Shown here: positions 21,204 through 31,940 of the stretch, piece by piece
Layout: each line of letters starts with the position of its first letter
How positions within the stretch are numbered: position 1 is the first letter of the stretch
Assembly: GCF_034720595.1 (NCBI RefSeq)
Contig: NZ_JAYESJ010000001.1
Coordinates: forward strand, 4,019,501-4,083,500
Origin: Rhizobium sp. CC-YZS058
Lineage (GTDB): Bacteria > Pseudomonadota > Alphaproteobacteria > Rhizobiales > Rhizobiaceae
Direction: 5' to 3'
Length of the DNA: 64,000 nucleotides
Made by a program: the position numbers and the translations under genes
The notes under the pieces: model-generated
What the model saw: the letters and a program-made list of their open reading frames with translations, nothing else
What the model was told of the DNA's origin: nothing
The model's database searches: none

Positions 21204-22886
21204 ATGCCAGTATTTGAGCGTCGGCGATTGTTTTCACTCTACGCGCAGGAGGCATGGCGACGTGCCTCCAGCCGCTGGGCGCTTGGCCGCAAATCCGTGC
21301 TCCGCTTTTCCGGCAGTGCGCCGGATCGACTGATCGTGGCACCGACGGATCTTCGACAGATTGATCCCTTCATCGCCCAGGAAATCGTCGACGGCCGGTT
21401 TCCGCTTTCGGGTCGCGTGCTCGACACTCACGGCGAATCGCCCTTCGAGATCGATCTTCCTTCGCGGGATTTTGCGCTCCGTCTTCACGGCTTCGGCTGG
21501 GTACGGCACATGCGCGCGTTGAAGCGCGAAGAGGATCTGCTGACGCTGAAATATCTCGTCAATGGCTGGATCGCATCCCATGGCCGCTATGTGAAGGGCA
21601 TCGCCTGGGAACCGGAGGTCGCCGCACAGCGGCTGATTGCCTGGCTTTCCCACTCCCCGGTCATCCTCAAGACCGCCGATCACGGCCTTTACCGGCGCTA
21701 TCTGAAAAGCCTCGCCTTTCATGTGCGCTATCTCAAGCAGCTGGCGCCGCTTGCGCCGGAGGGCGAGGCGCGGTTGCGCGTCCGTGTCGCGCTGGCCTTC
21801 GCGTCGCTCTCCATGCCCGCCTCTCCCTCGTCGATCCGCAAGGCGGCGCGCCATCTCGATCTCGAGCTCGATCGCCAGATCCTGCCCGATGGCGGCCATG
21901 TCTCGCGCAATCCCCGTGTGGCGCTCGATCTTCTCCTGGATCTCCTGCCGCTGCGCCAGACCTATGTCAATCTTGGCCATGATGTGCCGTCGCGGCTGAT
22001 ACCCTGCATCGACCGCATGTATCCGGCCCTTCGCTTCTTCCGCCATCAGGGCGGCGAGCTGGCGCTGTTCAACGGATCGACCTCCTGCCAGGCCAACGAA
22101 CTGATGACCGTGCTGCGCTACGACGAGACGGCCGGCGCGCCTTTCAAGGCTCTGCCGGACAGCCACTACCAGCGCCTCTCGGTCCAGGATGTTGCGGTGA
22201 TGATCGATACCGGCCCGCCGCTCTCTCCCGCCCTGTCGCGCACAGCCCATGCAGGCTGCCTCTCCTTCGAGCTCTCTTCCGGTCGACACCGGTTCATCGT
22301 CAATGCCGGTGCGCCCCGGTTTGCCGGCGAGCGCTACCGGCAGATGGCGCGCCTGACGGCGGCGCATTCCACGGTCACCATAGGAGACCGGTCCTCGGCC
22401 CGGCTCTCCGAATCCCGCTTTCTCGGACCGATCATGACCGGCGGTCTGACCCGCGTCGAGGTGACGCGCGAAGGCAACGCCTCGGGCGACTGCGTCGTCG
22501 CCAATCACGATGGTTATCTCAAAGCCTTCGGCCTGCTGCACGAGCGCGATCTCAGCCTCAACCCTGCCGGCACCGTTCTGCGCGGACGAGACCGTGTGAT
22601 GCGGGCCGATCGCAGTGATCCTGATCCGGCCGACACCACCGAGGCGGTTGCCCGCTTCCATCTCCACCCGGCCATCGCCTATCGGCGCCAGGGGCCACAC
22701 GAGGTCTGGCTGGTCGCGCCGGATGGCGACAGCTGGCTGTTTACCTGCCGCGACGGCGAGATTCTGATCGAGGAGGATATCTTCTTCGCGGATGCATCGG
22801 GCCTTCGCCAGTCGAGCCTGCTCGCGGTGCCCTTCACGGCCGGCAGCACGGCCGAAATCCAGTGGCTGCTTTCCCGCAAGGTTTAG
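21204..22886 (+). CDS. Heparinase II/III-family protein
   Basis: A 560-residue protein. An N-terminal all-alpha toroid-like part (LHGFGWVRHMRAL) is followed by the heparinase II/III beta-sandwich domain (HAGCLSFELSSGRHRFIVNAG, AHSTVTIGDRSSA). This family cleaves acidic polysaccharides by elimination, but bacterial members next to rsmB have no known substrate. No signal peptide is seen, which is odd for an extracellular lyase. The rsmB-heparinase-purH order is conserved in rhizobia. The function is therefore a family label only. Confidence 0.85.
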   Translation: MPVFERRRLFSLYAQEAWRRASSRWALGRKSVLRFSGSAPDRLIVAPTDLRQIDPFIAQEIVDGRFPLSGRVLDTHGESPFEIDLPSRDFALRLHGFGWVRHMRALKREEDLLTLKYLVNGWIASHGRYVKGIAWEPEVAAQRLIAWLSHSPVILKTADHGLYRRYLKSLAFHVRYLKQLAPLAPEGEARLRVRVALAFASLSMPASPSSIRKAARHLDLELDRQILPDGGHVSRNPRVALDLLLDLLPLRQTYVNLGHDVPSRLIPCIDRMYPALRFFRHQGGELALFNGSTSCQANELMTVLRYDETAGAPFKALPDSHYQRLSVQDVAVMIDTGPPLSPALSRTAHAGCLSFELSSGRHRFIVNAGAPRFAGERYRQMARLTAAHSTVTIGDRSSARLSESRFLGPIMTGGLTRVEVTREGNASGDCVVANHDGYLKAFGLLHERDLSLNPAGTVLRGRDRVMRADRSDPDPADTTEAVARFHLHPAIAYRRQGPHEVWLVAPDGDSWLFTCRDGEILIEEDIFFADASGLRQSSLLAVPFTAGSTAEIQWLLSRKV

Positions 22887-22993
22887 GCTTGGCTGTTCCT
22901 TCACCGGGCCAGCTGTGTTAACGGCAGCGCCATGTCCGTCCTGCAGCGGCGCCTTCTTCCCGCCTGTCGCCCTGCCCAGCCTGGAGCTTCCCC

Positions 22994-24604
22994 ATGGCCG
23001 TCGCCTCTAAGCACATCCCTGCCCCTGATCGCGTGACCGTCAAGACCGCGCTTCTCTCCGTGTCGGACAAGACCGGCATCGTCGAGCTGGCGCGCGCGCT
23101 TTCGCAGCGCGGTATCGCGCTCGTATCGACCGGCGGCACGCACAAGGCGCTATCGGAGGCCGGTCTGCCGGTGCGCGACGTTTCGGACCTGACAGGGTTT
23201 CCCGAGGTCATGGATGGCCGGGTGAAGACGCTGCACCCCGGCGTTCACGGCGGCCTGCTCGCCATTCGCGATGATGCCGACCACGTGGCCGCCATGCAGG
23301 CCCATGGCATTGCCGGCATCGACCTGGCGATCATCAACCTCTACCCTTTCGAGGAGGTTCGGGCCAAGGGCGGCGACTATGCGACCACGGTCGAGAACAT
23401 CGACATCGGTGGCCCGGCCATGATTCGGGCGGCGGCCAAGAACCATGCCTATGTGACGATCGTGACCGATGCGCGGGACTATCCGCGGCTCATCGAGGAA
23501 CTTGACCAGGGGGCAACGTCGCTTGCCTTCCGCAAGCAGATGGCGGCCAAGGCCTATGCGCGGACCGCGGCCTATGACACCGCCATTTCCGGCTGGTTTG
23601 CGGAGGTGCTCGACACGCCGATGCCACAGCACCGCACGATCGGCGGCGTGCTGAAGGAAGAGATGCGCTACGGCGAAAACCCGCACCAGAAGGCGGGTTT
23701 CTACGTCACCGGCGAGAACCGGCCCGGCGTCGCCACGGCCACACTGCTGCAGGGAAAGCAGCTCTCCTACAACAACATCAACGACACCGATGCGGCCTTC
23801 GAGCTGGTTGCCGAGTTTCCGGCCGAGAAGGGCCCTGCCTGCGCCATCATCAAACACGCCAACCCCTGCGGCGTTGCCACCGGTGCCAGCCTGATCGAGG
23901 CTTATCGGCGGGCGCTGGGCTGCGATTCCACCTCGGCCTTCGGCGGGATCATTGCGCTTAATCAGGAACTCGACGGCGAAACGGCGGAAGAGATCGTCAA
24001 GCTGTTTACCGAGGTCATCATCGCACCGGCTGTCAGCGAAGCGGCCAGGGCCGTCATCGCGCGCAAGGCCAATCTGCGCCTGCTCGTCACGGGCGGGCTG
24101 CCGGACCCGCGCATTCCTGGCCTCACAGCGAAGACGGTCGCTGGCGGCCTGCTCGTTCAGACCCGGGACAACGGCATGGTCGACGATCTTGATCTCAAGG
24201 TCGTGACCAAGCGCGCGCCGACTGCGACAGAGCTCGAAGACATGAAGTTCGCCTTCCGTGTCGCCAAACACGTCAAGTCGAACGCCGTCGTGTACGCGAA
24301 GGATGGACAGACAGTCGGGATTGGCGCGGGCCAGATGAGCCGGGTCGATTCCGTGCGCATCGCCGCCATCAAGGCCGAAGATGCCGCCCGGGCCATGGGT
24401 CTCGAAAAGCCGTTGACCATCGGCTCGGCGGTCGCCTCGGAAGCTTTCCTGCCCTTTGCCGATGGGCTTCTTTCGGCGGTTGCGGCCGGTGCCACTGCCG
24501 TCATTCAGCCCGGCGGCTCGATGCGCGATGACGAGGTGATTGCCGCGGCCGACGAAGCGGGCATCGCCATGGTCTTCACCGGCATGCGCCACTTCCGCCA
24601 CTAA
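22994..24604 (+). CDS. purH: Bifunctional AICAR transformylase / IMP cyclohydrolase
   Basis: A 536-residue enzyme for the last two steps of IMP synthesis. The N-terminal MGS-like cyclohydrolase domain contains [13 protein letters not shown] (from about residue 75). The C-terminal transformylase domain has [12 protein letters not shown] and KHANPCGVA. The C-terminus GMRHFRH is the family end. It is convergent with the downstream MFS gene. Confidence 0.98.
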   Translation: MAVASKHIPAPDRVTVKTALLSVSDKTGIVELARALSQRGIALVSTGGTHKALSEAGLPVRDVSDLTGFPEVMDGRVKTLHPGVHGGLLAIRDDADHVAAMQAHGIAGIDLAIINLYPFEEVRAKGGDYATTVENIDIGGPAMIRAAAKNHAYVTIVTDARDYPRLIEELDQGATSLAFRKQMAAKAYARTAAYDTAISGWFAEVLDTPMPQHRTIGGVLKEEMRYGENPHQKAGFYVTGENRPGVATATLLQGKQLSYNNINDTDAAFELVAEFPAEKGPACAIIKHANPCGVATGASLIEAYRRALGCDSTSAFGGIIALNQELDGETAEEIVKLFTEVIIAPAVSEAARAVIARKANLRLLVTGGLPDPRIPGLTAKTVAGGLLVQTRDNGMVDDLDLKVVTKRAPTATELEDMKFAFRVAKHVKSNAVVYAKDGQTVGIGAGQMSRVDSVRIAAIKAEDAARAMGLEKPLTIGSAVASEAFLPFADGLLSAVAAGATAVIQPGGSMRDDEVIAAADEAGIAMVFTGMRHFRH

Positions 24605-24621
24605 CGCCCGCGAATGGCTTC

Positions 24622-24660
24622 AATCCCGCCTTCAGCCGCGAACCGGCTTGTTGGCGGGAT
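24622..24660. terminator. Hairpin between purH and the convergent MFS gene
   Basis: ATCCCGCC and GGCGGGAT form an outer stem and AGCCG/CGGCT an inner stem. It overlaps the last codons of the minus-strand gene. No good T run follows on either side. Confidence 0.4.
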
Positions 24661-25969
24661 AGGGTGTTGCAAGCAGGACCAGAAGACCGACGGCGAGAAA
24701 CACGATCAGCGCCGTCATGCCGATGCGGGCGGATCCGGTTGCCAGCGTCAGCGAGGCGACGCTGGCCGGTGCGAGGAACGAGGTCGCACGGCCGGAGAGG
24801 GCGTAGAGCCCAAAATAGCGCCCTGCCTCTCCTACGGTCACGCTGCGTGCCAGATAGGACCGCGCCGAGGCCTGGACAGGGCCGAAGGCGATGCCGACCA
24901 GGAGCCCGAAAAGGACATAGGCTTTCTCAGCCGCGGTGCCGAAGAGACCCCCGCTGTCGTCCGTCGAGAGCGGAACAAGTCCGAACAAAGTAAATCCCGG
25001 GCCGGTGGAAATGATGCCGATGGTCGCGACGATCAGGCAGACAAGCGACAGAACCACGATCGCCTTGGAGCCGAGCGCCCGGTCGAGCCGGCTTGCAGCC
25101 AGGCACCCGCCGATGGCCACGACGTTCAGAATGATGCCGTAGATGCCGAGTTCCTTCGTCTGCCAGGCAAACATGCCGGCCGCAAACGTGCCGCCGAGCG
25201 CCAGCAAGCCGTTCACGCCGTCTTGAAAGATCATGCGGGCGACGAGGAATCGGAGAATGCCACGTCGTTCCTTCAGGCTGAGGATCGCACTCTTCAAGTC
25301 CTGCAGGCCTGCTCGTACGGCCGCGCCTCGGGCATGGCCGGTGCGCGGTGCATCGGGCGTGAAGAGAAACATCGGCAGGATGAAGAGCGCATACCAGCCG
25401 GCTGCAATCGGTCCCGTCAGCCGCGCAGCGGCAAAGCTGTCCGTATCCAGAAGCGTTACCACGCCGATCAACACCACCATGCCGCCCAGATAGCCGATGC
25501 CCCAAGCCATGTTCGAGATGCGGCCGGTCTCTTCGGGGGGAACCAGCCGTGGCATCATGGAATCGTTGAAGACAATGGAAAACTCGGCCGCAACGGACGC
25601 AAGGATGATGCAGAGCGCGGCAAGCAGGACCGGCGAGCCGGGCGTTGCGAGATAAAGCGCGAGCAGGGCCAGGATCTTCACGATCGCGAAGCCGGCAATG
25701 AAGGGCTTTCGCGGGCCCGTGGCATCGGCAAGGGCACCAAGCACCGGCGAGAGGACGGCGATGATCAGGCCGGACACCGTCAGCGTGTAGCCCCAGGCAG
25801 CCTGGCCCAGCGCCGGATCGCCTGTCAGGCCGGAGACGAAATAGGGACCGAAGATGAAGGTGATGACGACGGTAAAGAAGGGCTGCGCCGCGAGATCGAA
25901 GAGCATCCAGCCCCAGATCCCGGCACGGCCCGCCTTCGCTCCCCGCTCTTCGCCCCTCTCGCCGTTCAT
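24632..25969 (-). CDS. MFS transporter, UMF1/Atg22-like family
   Basis: A 445-residue protein with about 12 membrane segments. It begins with a short hydrophilic tail and WGWMLFDLAAQPFFTVVITF, the Atg22-like/UMF1 opening. The bacterial substrates are unknown; yeast Atg22 exports amino acids from the vacuole. It lies 42 bases after the NAD-GDH gene on the same strand, so co-transcription with glutamate catabolism is possible. Confidence 0.85.
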   Translation of the reverse strand: MNGERGEERGAKAGRAGIWGWMLFDLAAQPFFTVVITFIFGPYFVSGLTGDPALGQAAWGYTLTVSGLIIAVLSPVLGALADATGPRKPFIAGFAIVKILALLALYLATPGSPVLLAALCIILASVAAEFSIVFNDSMMPRLVPPEETGRISNMAWGIGYLGGMVVLIGVVTLLDTDSFAAARLTGPIAAGWYALFILPMFLFTPDAPRTGHARGAAVRAGLQDLKSAILSLKERRGILRFLVARMIFQDGVNGLLALGGTFAAGMFAWQTKELGIYGIILNVVAIGGCLAASRLDRALGSKAIVVLSLVCLIVATIGIISTGPGFTLFGLVPLSTDDSGGLFGTAAEKAYVLFGLLVGIAFGPVQASARSYLARSVTVGEAGRYFGLYALSGRATSFLAPASVASLTLATGSARIGMTALIVFLAVGLLVLLATPYPANKPVRG

Positions 25970-26011
25970 CCCCGTCGTCCTCGTTCACATGCGCTGTGTT
26001 GCCGCCCTGTC

Positions 26012-29000
26012 TTACAGGCCGCTTCGCGTCTGCGCGAGGTCGTTCAGCAGCCCGGCTGCCACGGTGATCTTGGCAAGCGTCACCTCCCCTTTCTCCGTCA
26101 TCTGCACCAGCTGGTCGCGAACGCGGTTGAACCGTTCGAGATCGGTCTGCTGCCAGGCTTCCACGGGGTTCTTCTCGCTCTTCCGATCGGTCAGCGCGGC
26201 GATGGTGATGGCGCGCCGCGCATTGCCGATATCGCTGCTGCTGCGGGCGAGAGCCATGGCTTCGTAGGTATCGGTCGGCATGACGCGCTCGGCCGCGGCC
26301 AAAAGCTTGCCGACCTTCAGTCCTTCGGTCACCGCAAAATAGCTTTCCGCCGTGCGGGGAAGCGAGGTTCCGGTTGCCGCCGAAACTTGCATGATCTCCG
26401 GCACCAGCGTGATGAGGAACAGGCTGGCGATCTCGCGGGCCAGCGGCTCGGGCACGCCCTTGTCCATCAGCGCCTGCGCGCGGGCCGCCGTTTCCGCCGC
26501 AGCCTCCTCCGGGATCGCGCCATGGGCGGCGGATTTCAGCTTCTCCAGCGCTGAGTGGAGGGTTTCTACAGCGCCCTGAAGCGGACCGGCCGCAGCGCGG
26601 GTGCGCAGCGTTCGTTCGGTGACGATCGAGAAGATCCGGCCGACTTCCTGATAGAGTTCGTTCTGCACCAGGCCCGGCAACCGGGTGTCGAGCGCATCGA
26701 TCTCGGCATAGATCCGGCGCAGGTCGTAGCCGTCCCGCGTCAGGATCGCCGCCTTCACCACATCGGCCGGCAGGAAGCCGGTCTGGTCGATCATGGTCGA
26801 GACGAAAGCCGGTCCCCCGCGGTTGATCACGTCATTGGCAAGCAGTGTCGCGATGATCTCCCGGCGCAGCCGGTGTCCGTCGATGTCTGCGGCATGGGCC
26901 TTCTGCATCTTCTTCGGGAAATAACCGACCAGCGTCTCGTGGAAATAGGGATCATCCGGCAGATCGCTTTCCACCAGCGCGTCGAAGAGAACGATCTTGG
27001 CATAGGAGAGAAGCACGCCGATTTCGGCCCGGGTCAGCGGCTTGCCGGCCTGGTAGCGTTCGCTCAATGCCGTGTCGCCCGGCAGCACCTCGACCCTGCG
27101 GTTCAGCCGCCCTTCCGCTTCCAGCCGCGTCATCAACCGGGCAAGAGAGGTGCGGTTGGCGAGGCCCTGCATCTCGGTGAGCGAAATGGCGAGCGATTGG
27201 CGATAGTTGTTGGCCAGCACCAATGCCGCCACCTCGTCGGTCATCGAGGCAAGCAGCGTGTTGCGCTTTTCCCGCGTCAGGCGTCCGTCGCGCAGGGCCG
27301 AGGCCAGGGCGATCTTGATGTTGACCTCCACGTCGGAGGAATTGACGCCGGCGGAATTGTCGATGGCATCCGAATTGCAGCGCCCGCCTGCAAGGCCATA
27401 GGCGATGCGGCCGCGCTGCGTGACGCCGAGATTGGCCCCCTCACCGATCACCTTCGCGCCGACCTCCTCGGCCGTGATGCGGATCGCATCATTGGCGCGG
27501 TCGCCCACCTCCGCATCGGTTTCGCTGGCGGCGCGCACATAGGTGCCGATGCCGCCGAACCAGAGAAGGTCGACCTTGGCCTTGAGGATCGCTGTCATGA
27601 TTTCGAACGGCGTCGCCTCGGTCTTGTCGAGGCCGATGGCTGCGGCGGCCTGCGTGGTCAGGACGACTGATTTTTCGCTGCGGGCAATGACCATCCCGCC
27701 CGTGGAGAGACGCGCGCGGTCATAGTCCTGCCAGCTCGAGCGTGGCAGGGCGAACAAACGCTGCCGTTCTGCAAAGGATAAGGCGGCATCCGGGTCGGGG
27801 TCGATGAAGATGTCGCGGTGGTCGAAGGCTGCCATGAGGCGGATTTCGCGTGACAGCAACATGCCGTTGCCGAAAACGTCTCCCGACATGTCACCGACGC
27901 CGACCACGGTGACCGGGCTCGTCTGGATGTCGCGGTCGAGCTCGCGGAAGTGGCGTTTGACCGTTTCCCAGGCGCCACGGGCGGTAATGCCCATCTTCTT
28001 GTGATCATAACCGGCGGAGCCGCCGGACGCGAAGGCATCGTCCAGCCAGAAGCCGGCATCCTGTGCCAACCCGTTGGCCGTGTCGGAGAAGGTCGCAGTG
28101 CCCTTGTCGGCGGCGACGACGAAGTAGGGATCGTCTCCATCGAGCCGCAGCGTATCGGCAGGCGGGACAACCTCCTGGCCAACAATGTTGTCGGTGATGG
28201 AGAGGAGCGTGCGGATATAGGTCTTGTAGGCCTCTGTCCCCACCCGGAAGATTTCCTCGCGCGTGCCGCCGGCCGGCAGCAGCTTGGGGAAAAAGCCGCC
28301 TTTGGCGCCCACGGGCACGATGACCGCATTCTTGACCTGCTGCGCCTTGACGAGCCCCAGCACCTCCGTCCGGTAATCCTGCGCCCGGTCCGACCAGCGG
28401 AGGCCTCCCCGCGCCACTTTGCCGAAGCGCAGATGCACGCCTTCCACCTCGACGCCGTAAACGAAGATTTCGCGGAACGGCCGCGGCTCGGGCAGGCCGT
28501 CGATCAGTTTCGGATCGAACTTGAAGGCCAGCATGGCGGGCGGCAGCCCTTGCTGATCCCGCTGGAAATAATTGGTCCGCAGCGTTGCCTGTACAGCATT
28601 CATGCAGCGCCGCAGGATCCTGTCCTCATCAAGACTCGGAACGCTGTTCAGTGCCTCGTCGAGACCGGCCTGCAGCTGGGCAAGCCGACGGTTCCGCGGC
28701 TTGTCCTCGAGCACCGGATCCATGCGCGCCAGGAAAAGCTGGAAGATCGAAGCCGAGATTGCAGGATATTTGTTGAACGTGTCGGCGATCAGCCCTTGGG
28801 AATAGGTAATGCCGGCCTGCCGGAGGTAGCGGGCATAGGCGCGCAGCACCGTCACCTCCCGCGCGCTCATGCCCGAAAGCAGGATCAGGCGGTTGAAGGC
28901 GTCGTTTTCCACCCTCCCCGTCCAGGCGGCGAGGAAGGCCTCTTCCAGAAGCGGTCCCGTCTTCCTCAGGTCCAGCCGCTGTCCGTCGCGATGCATGAGT

Positions 29001-30799
29001 TCCATATCATGCAGGACGACGTCCCGCTGCCCTGCCGCATCGCCGACATTGAGCTCGTGGGTCTGCTCGCTCACGACATGGAAGCCGAGATTTTCGAGTA
29101 GCGGGACCCGTTCGGAAAGAGCCACCGCGTTGCCGGCATGGAAGATCTTCAGCTTCAGCCGGTTCTCCGGCTCGCTCGGCCGTGTGTAGAAGGCGATGCG
29201 GATCGGATCGTCCGGCGTGACCGCTGCCATATCCTCAAGGTCTTCGAAGGCCTCCGCCGGCGTGAAGGCCGCCTGGTAGGCCTGCCCGGCCGCCAGGGTC
29301 ACATCCTGGTCGCGCGCCAGGAGGGCGAAGCGATCACTCCAGCCGGTGACGATCTCGCGCACCTGGCGCTCCAGCACCGCCTGCGGAATCTGTGGCGTCT
29401 TGCCGCCGGTGCGGCCGATGATGAAATGCACGCGGGCCAGACTGCCCGCCGGGAAACTCGGATAATAGGCCGACAGCCGACCGCCATAGGCGTCCTTGAG
29501 ATAAAGCCCGATCTTCTCGCGCACGTCGGAGTCATATTGCTCGCGGGGAACATAGACGAGCAGCGACACGAAACGGTCGAACCGGTCGATGCGGGGCAGC
29601 ACGCGCACGCGGGGGCGGTCTGCCAGTTCGTTGATCTGCTCGCAGAAGCTTTCGAGGAGACCGCCGTCGATCTGGAAGAGATCGTCGCGCGGATAGGCTT
29701 CGAGCGTATTGAGCAACATGCGGCCCGAATGACCGCGCGGGTCGAAGCCGAAATGCTCGATGATGCGCCGAACCTTGAGCCGCAACAGCGGGATTTCAGC
29801 GGCCGGCATGGTGTAGGCGGTCGAGGTGAAGAGACCGACGATGCGCAGCTCCCCGATCACCTGCCCTGCCTCGTTGAAGCGCTTGACCCCGACATAATCG
29901 AGATAGGCACGCCGGTGAACCACCGATTTCGCATTGGCCTTGGTGACGATCAGAAAGTCCGGCCCCTGCAGGAAGGCAAGGATCTCCGGCGTGGTGACCA
30001 CCTCGTCATTGCCCTGGCGCAGCACCCGGACATTCGGGTCGGAAAGGATGCCGAGGCCCTTCCCCGTGCCGCGATCGACCACGGCGGTCTCTCCTTCGCC
30101 GGAATAACCATAATCGCGCATGCCGAGAAAGGTGAAGTTGTCCGAGCGCAGCCATTTCAGGAAGTCGAGCGCCTCGTCGCGGTCGCTCTGGCGCCTTCGG
30201 GGCGCATGGTTTTCCAGGTTCACCATGGCCTCGTCGAGCAGGGCCTTCATCGGCTCCCAGTCGCCGACAGCCTGATGCACCTGTGCAAGCACAGCCTCCA
30301 GCCGGGCTTTGAGATCCTCTGCCTCCGCGTCGGTCAATTCGGCCAGATGGATGTGGATATGGCTGACGCGATCAGACGGGTCGCTGGCTGCGTCGGGATC
30401 AAACAGGATGGGCGCCCTGCCCTTTTCCACGACCAGGATCGGATGCACGGCCAGCGTCAGGTCGCGGTGGCGGCTCGTTACTTCGCCCATCACGGAATCA
30501 TAGAGAAACGGCATGTTGCGGTCGGTCACGGTCAGCACCGAGACCGGCTCTCCGCCGGGTGCGATGTCCGGAATGCGGGTGATGGTGATGCGCGGCCCCT
30601 CACCTGTCCACGCCGTCAGCTCTCTCCCCGCATGAATGGCGGCATGGGCAAGCATGGTAGGATTGTAGAGCTCGAGATCGTCCTGGCTGGCATAGGCCAG
30701 CAGGCTCATCGGCGAAAGCGGTGTCCCCGCCAGCGATGCTGCCTCCCGTGTCACCTGCTCGATCAGCCGTTCCCGCTTCGGATGATGCTTCGCCACCAT
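26012..30799 (-). CDS. gdhB: NAD-dependent glutamate dehydrogenase, 180-kDa class
   Basis: A 1595-residue enzyme of the large NAD-GDH class that oxidises glutamate to 2-oxoglutarate and ammonia. Size and architecture fit: an N-terminal ACT-like regulatory region, a mid-protein dehydrogenase core with VPVGAKGGFFPK, and a long C-terminal helical domain. The ATG at 30799 follows GGAGGA with a six-base spacer; the frame is open 21 codons further. It is divergent from pdxY. Large GDHs are usually controlled by amino acids through the terminal domains. Confidence 0.96.
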   Translation of the reverse strand: MVAKHHPKRERLIEQVTREAASLAGTPLSPMSLLAYASQDDLELYNPTMLAHAAIHAGRELTAWTGEGPRITITRIPDIAPGGEPVSVLTVTDRNMPFLYDSVMGEVTSRHRDLTLAVHPILVVEKGRAPILFDPDAASDPSDRVSHIHIHLAELTDAEAEDLKARLEAVLAQVHQAVGDWEPMKALLDEAMVNLENHAPRRRQSDRDEALDFLKWLRSDNFTFLGMRDYGYSGEGETAVVDRGTGKGLGILSDPNVRVLRQGNDEVVTTPEILAFLQGPDFLIVTKANAKSVVHRRAYLDYVGVKRFNEAGQVIGELRIVGLFTSTAYTMPAAEIPLLRLKVRRIIEHFGFDPRGHSGRMLLNTLEAYPRDDLFQIDGGLLESFCEQINELADRPRVRVLPRIDRFDRFVSLLVYVPREQYDSDVREKIGLYLKDAYGGRLSAYYPSFPAGSLARVHFIIGRTGGKTPQIPQAVLERQVREIVTGWSDRFALLARDQDVTLAAGQAYQAAFTPAEAFEDLEDMAAVTPDDPIRIAFYTRPSEPENRLKLKIFHAGNAVALSERVPLLENLGFHVVSEQTHELNVGDAAGQRDVVLHDMELMHRDGQRLDLRKTGPLLEEAFLAAWTGRVENDAFNRLILLSGMSAREVTVLRAYARYLRQAGITYSQGLIADTFNKYPAISASIFQLFLARMDPVLEDKPRNRRLAQLQAGLDEALNSVPSLDEDRILRRCMNAVQATLRTNYFQRDQQGLPPAMLAFKFDPKLIDGLPEPRPFREIFVYGVEVEGVHLRFGKVARGGLRWSDRAQDYRTEVLGLVKAQQVKNAVIVPVGAKGGFFPKLLPAGGTREEIFRVGTEAYKTYIRTLLSITDNIVGQEVVPPADTLRLDGDDPYFVVAADKGTATFSDTANGLAQDAGFWLDDAFASGGSAGYDHKKMGITARGAWETVKRHFRELDRDIQTSPVTVVGVGDMSGDVFGNGMLLSREIRLMAAFDHRDIFIDPDPDAALSFAERQRLFALPRSSWQDYDRARLSTGGMVIARSEKSVVLTTQAAAAIGLDKTEATPFEIMTAILKAKVDLLWFGGIGTYVRAASETDAEVGDRANDAIRITAEEVGAKVIGEGANLGVTQRGRIAYGLAGGRCNSDAIDNSAGVNSSDVEVNIKIALASALRDGRLTREKRNTLLASMTDEVAALVLANNYRQSLAISLTEMQGLANRTSLARLMTRLEAEGRLNRRVEVLPGDTALSERYQAGKPLTRAEIGVLLSYAKIVLFDALVESDLPDDPYFHETLVGYFPKKMQKAHAADIDGHRLRREIIATLLANDVINRGGPAFVSTMIDQTGFLPADVVKAAILTRDGYDLRRIYAEIDALDTRLPGLVQNELYQEVGRIFSIVTERTLRTRAAAGPLQGAVETLHSALEKLKSAAHGAIPEEAAAETAARAQALMDKGVPEPLAREIASLFLITLVPEIMQVSAATGTSLPRTAESYFAVTEGLKVGKLLAAAERVMPTDTYEAMALARSSSDIGNARRAITIAALTDRKSEKNPVEAWQQTDLERFNRVRDQLVQMTEKGEVTLAKITVAAGLLNDLAQTRSGL

Positions 30800-30966
30800 G
30801 CGTCGTCCTCCATCGACTTTGATTCGCCGGACCCTAGCAGAGTGCTGTGAATTCGCGACCACTCTTCCTGACTAGGATGATGACTGCGGCGCGTCACGAC
30901 GCCGGAATGGTTGACGGATGCGGGAGAGAAGGCGATCAGTCGTCAATCGATATCGGAAACAGTGCC

Positions 30967-31842
30967 ATGTCCGACGCAGCCAGCGGCATCATCATCGTCA
31001 TCTCAAGCCATGTCATGCGCGGAAGCGTCGGCAATCGCGCTGCCGTCTTCGCGCTCGAAAGTCTCGGCTTCACCGTCTGGGCCGTTCCGACGGTCATCCT
31101 TCCCTGGCATCCGGGCCACGGCCGCGCCACCCGCGTGACGCTCGAGACGGAGAGTTTCGACGCAATGCTTCAGGAACTCGCGGCATCGCCATGGGCTGGC
31201 GACGTCAAGGCGGTTCTTTCCGGCTATCTCGGCAGTCCGGGCCAGGTTGCCGCGGTCGAACATTTCGTCGAAACGCTGAAGGCACGCAATCCGGCCGTCA
31301 TCTATGCCTGCGATCCGGTTATCGGGGACGAAGGAGGGCTCTATGTACCGGAACCGGTGGCCGCTGCCATTCGTGACCGTCTTCTGCCCCTTGCCACGAT
31401 TGCAACTCCCAACCGCTTCGAACTCTCCTGGCTCTGCGGCGTCCCGCTTGCTTCCAACGCCGAAATTCTCGATGCCGCTCTCGCGCTTGGGCCGCCACGC
31501 ATGCTGGTGACTTCCGCTGTGGCGATGATGAGCGGCAGCACCGGCAATCTTTATCTCTCCGGCCACCATGCGCTGCTCGCCGAACACCGGATGATCGATG
31601 GAGCGCCGAACGGCACGGGCGATCTCATGGCGGCTCTTCTGCTCGCCCGGCTTCTCGAAGGGCATGACGAGGAGCGGACGTTGCAACTTGCGACGGCCAG
31701 CGTCTTCGAGATCGTCTCGCGTTCCGTTCGCCGCGGTGCCGATGAGTTGACGCTTCAGCAGGACTCCGCCAGTCTCTCCCGGCCCATGGCCCTTGTGCAA
31801 ATGCGGCATTTGCTGCATCCGGCCCAGAAGCCGAAACGTTGA
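30967..31842 (+). CDS. pdxY: Pyridoxal kinase
   Basis: A 291-residue ribokinase-fold kinase that phosphorylates pyridoxal to PLP. Family marks are IIVISSHVMRGSVGNRAA near the N-terminus and the anion-hole motif NGTGDLMAA near the C-terminus. The frame is open 40 codons upstream, but the ATG at 30967 gives the normal start MSDAASGIIIVISSH. It is divergent from gdhB. Together with yggS, this gives the window two B6-related genes about 16 kb apart. Confidence 0.93.
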   Translation: MSDAASGIIIVISSHVMRGSVGNRAAVFALESLGFTVWAVPTVILPWHPGHGRATRVTLETESFDAMLQELAASPWAGDVKAVLSGYLGSPGQVAAVEHFVETLKARNPAVIYACDPVIGDEGGLYVPEPVAAAIRDRLLPLATIATPNRFELSWLCGVPLASNAEILDAALALGPPRMLVTSAVAMMSGSTGNLYLSGHHALLAEHRMIDGAPNGTGDLMAALLLARLLEGHDEERTLQLATASVFEIVSRSVRRGADELTLQQDSASLSRPMALVQMRHLLHPAQKPKR

Positions 31843-31940
31843 TCCGGTAAGCCTCAACAAGCGCTTGCCTGAGGAGCGGTTCGTCGCTTAAACGGCAGAG
31901 GCGCCATTGGGATGCGCTGGTTATCCGAGAGGTAAGCGAG

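Noticed and set aside
24614-26554. A 646-codon plus-strand frame over the MFS and NAD-GDH genes
   Set aside because: It spans two real genes and their gap and has no recognisable family.
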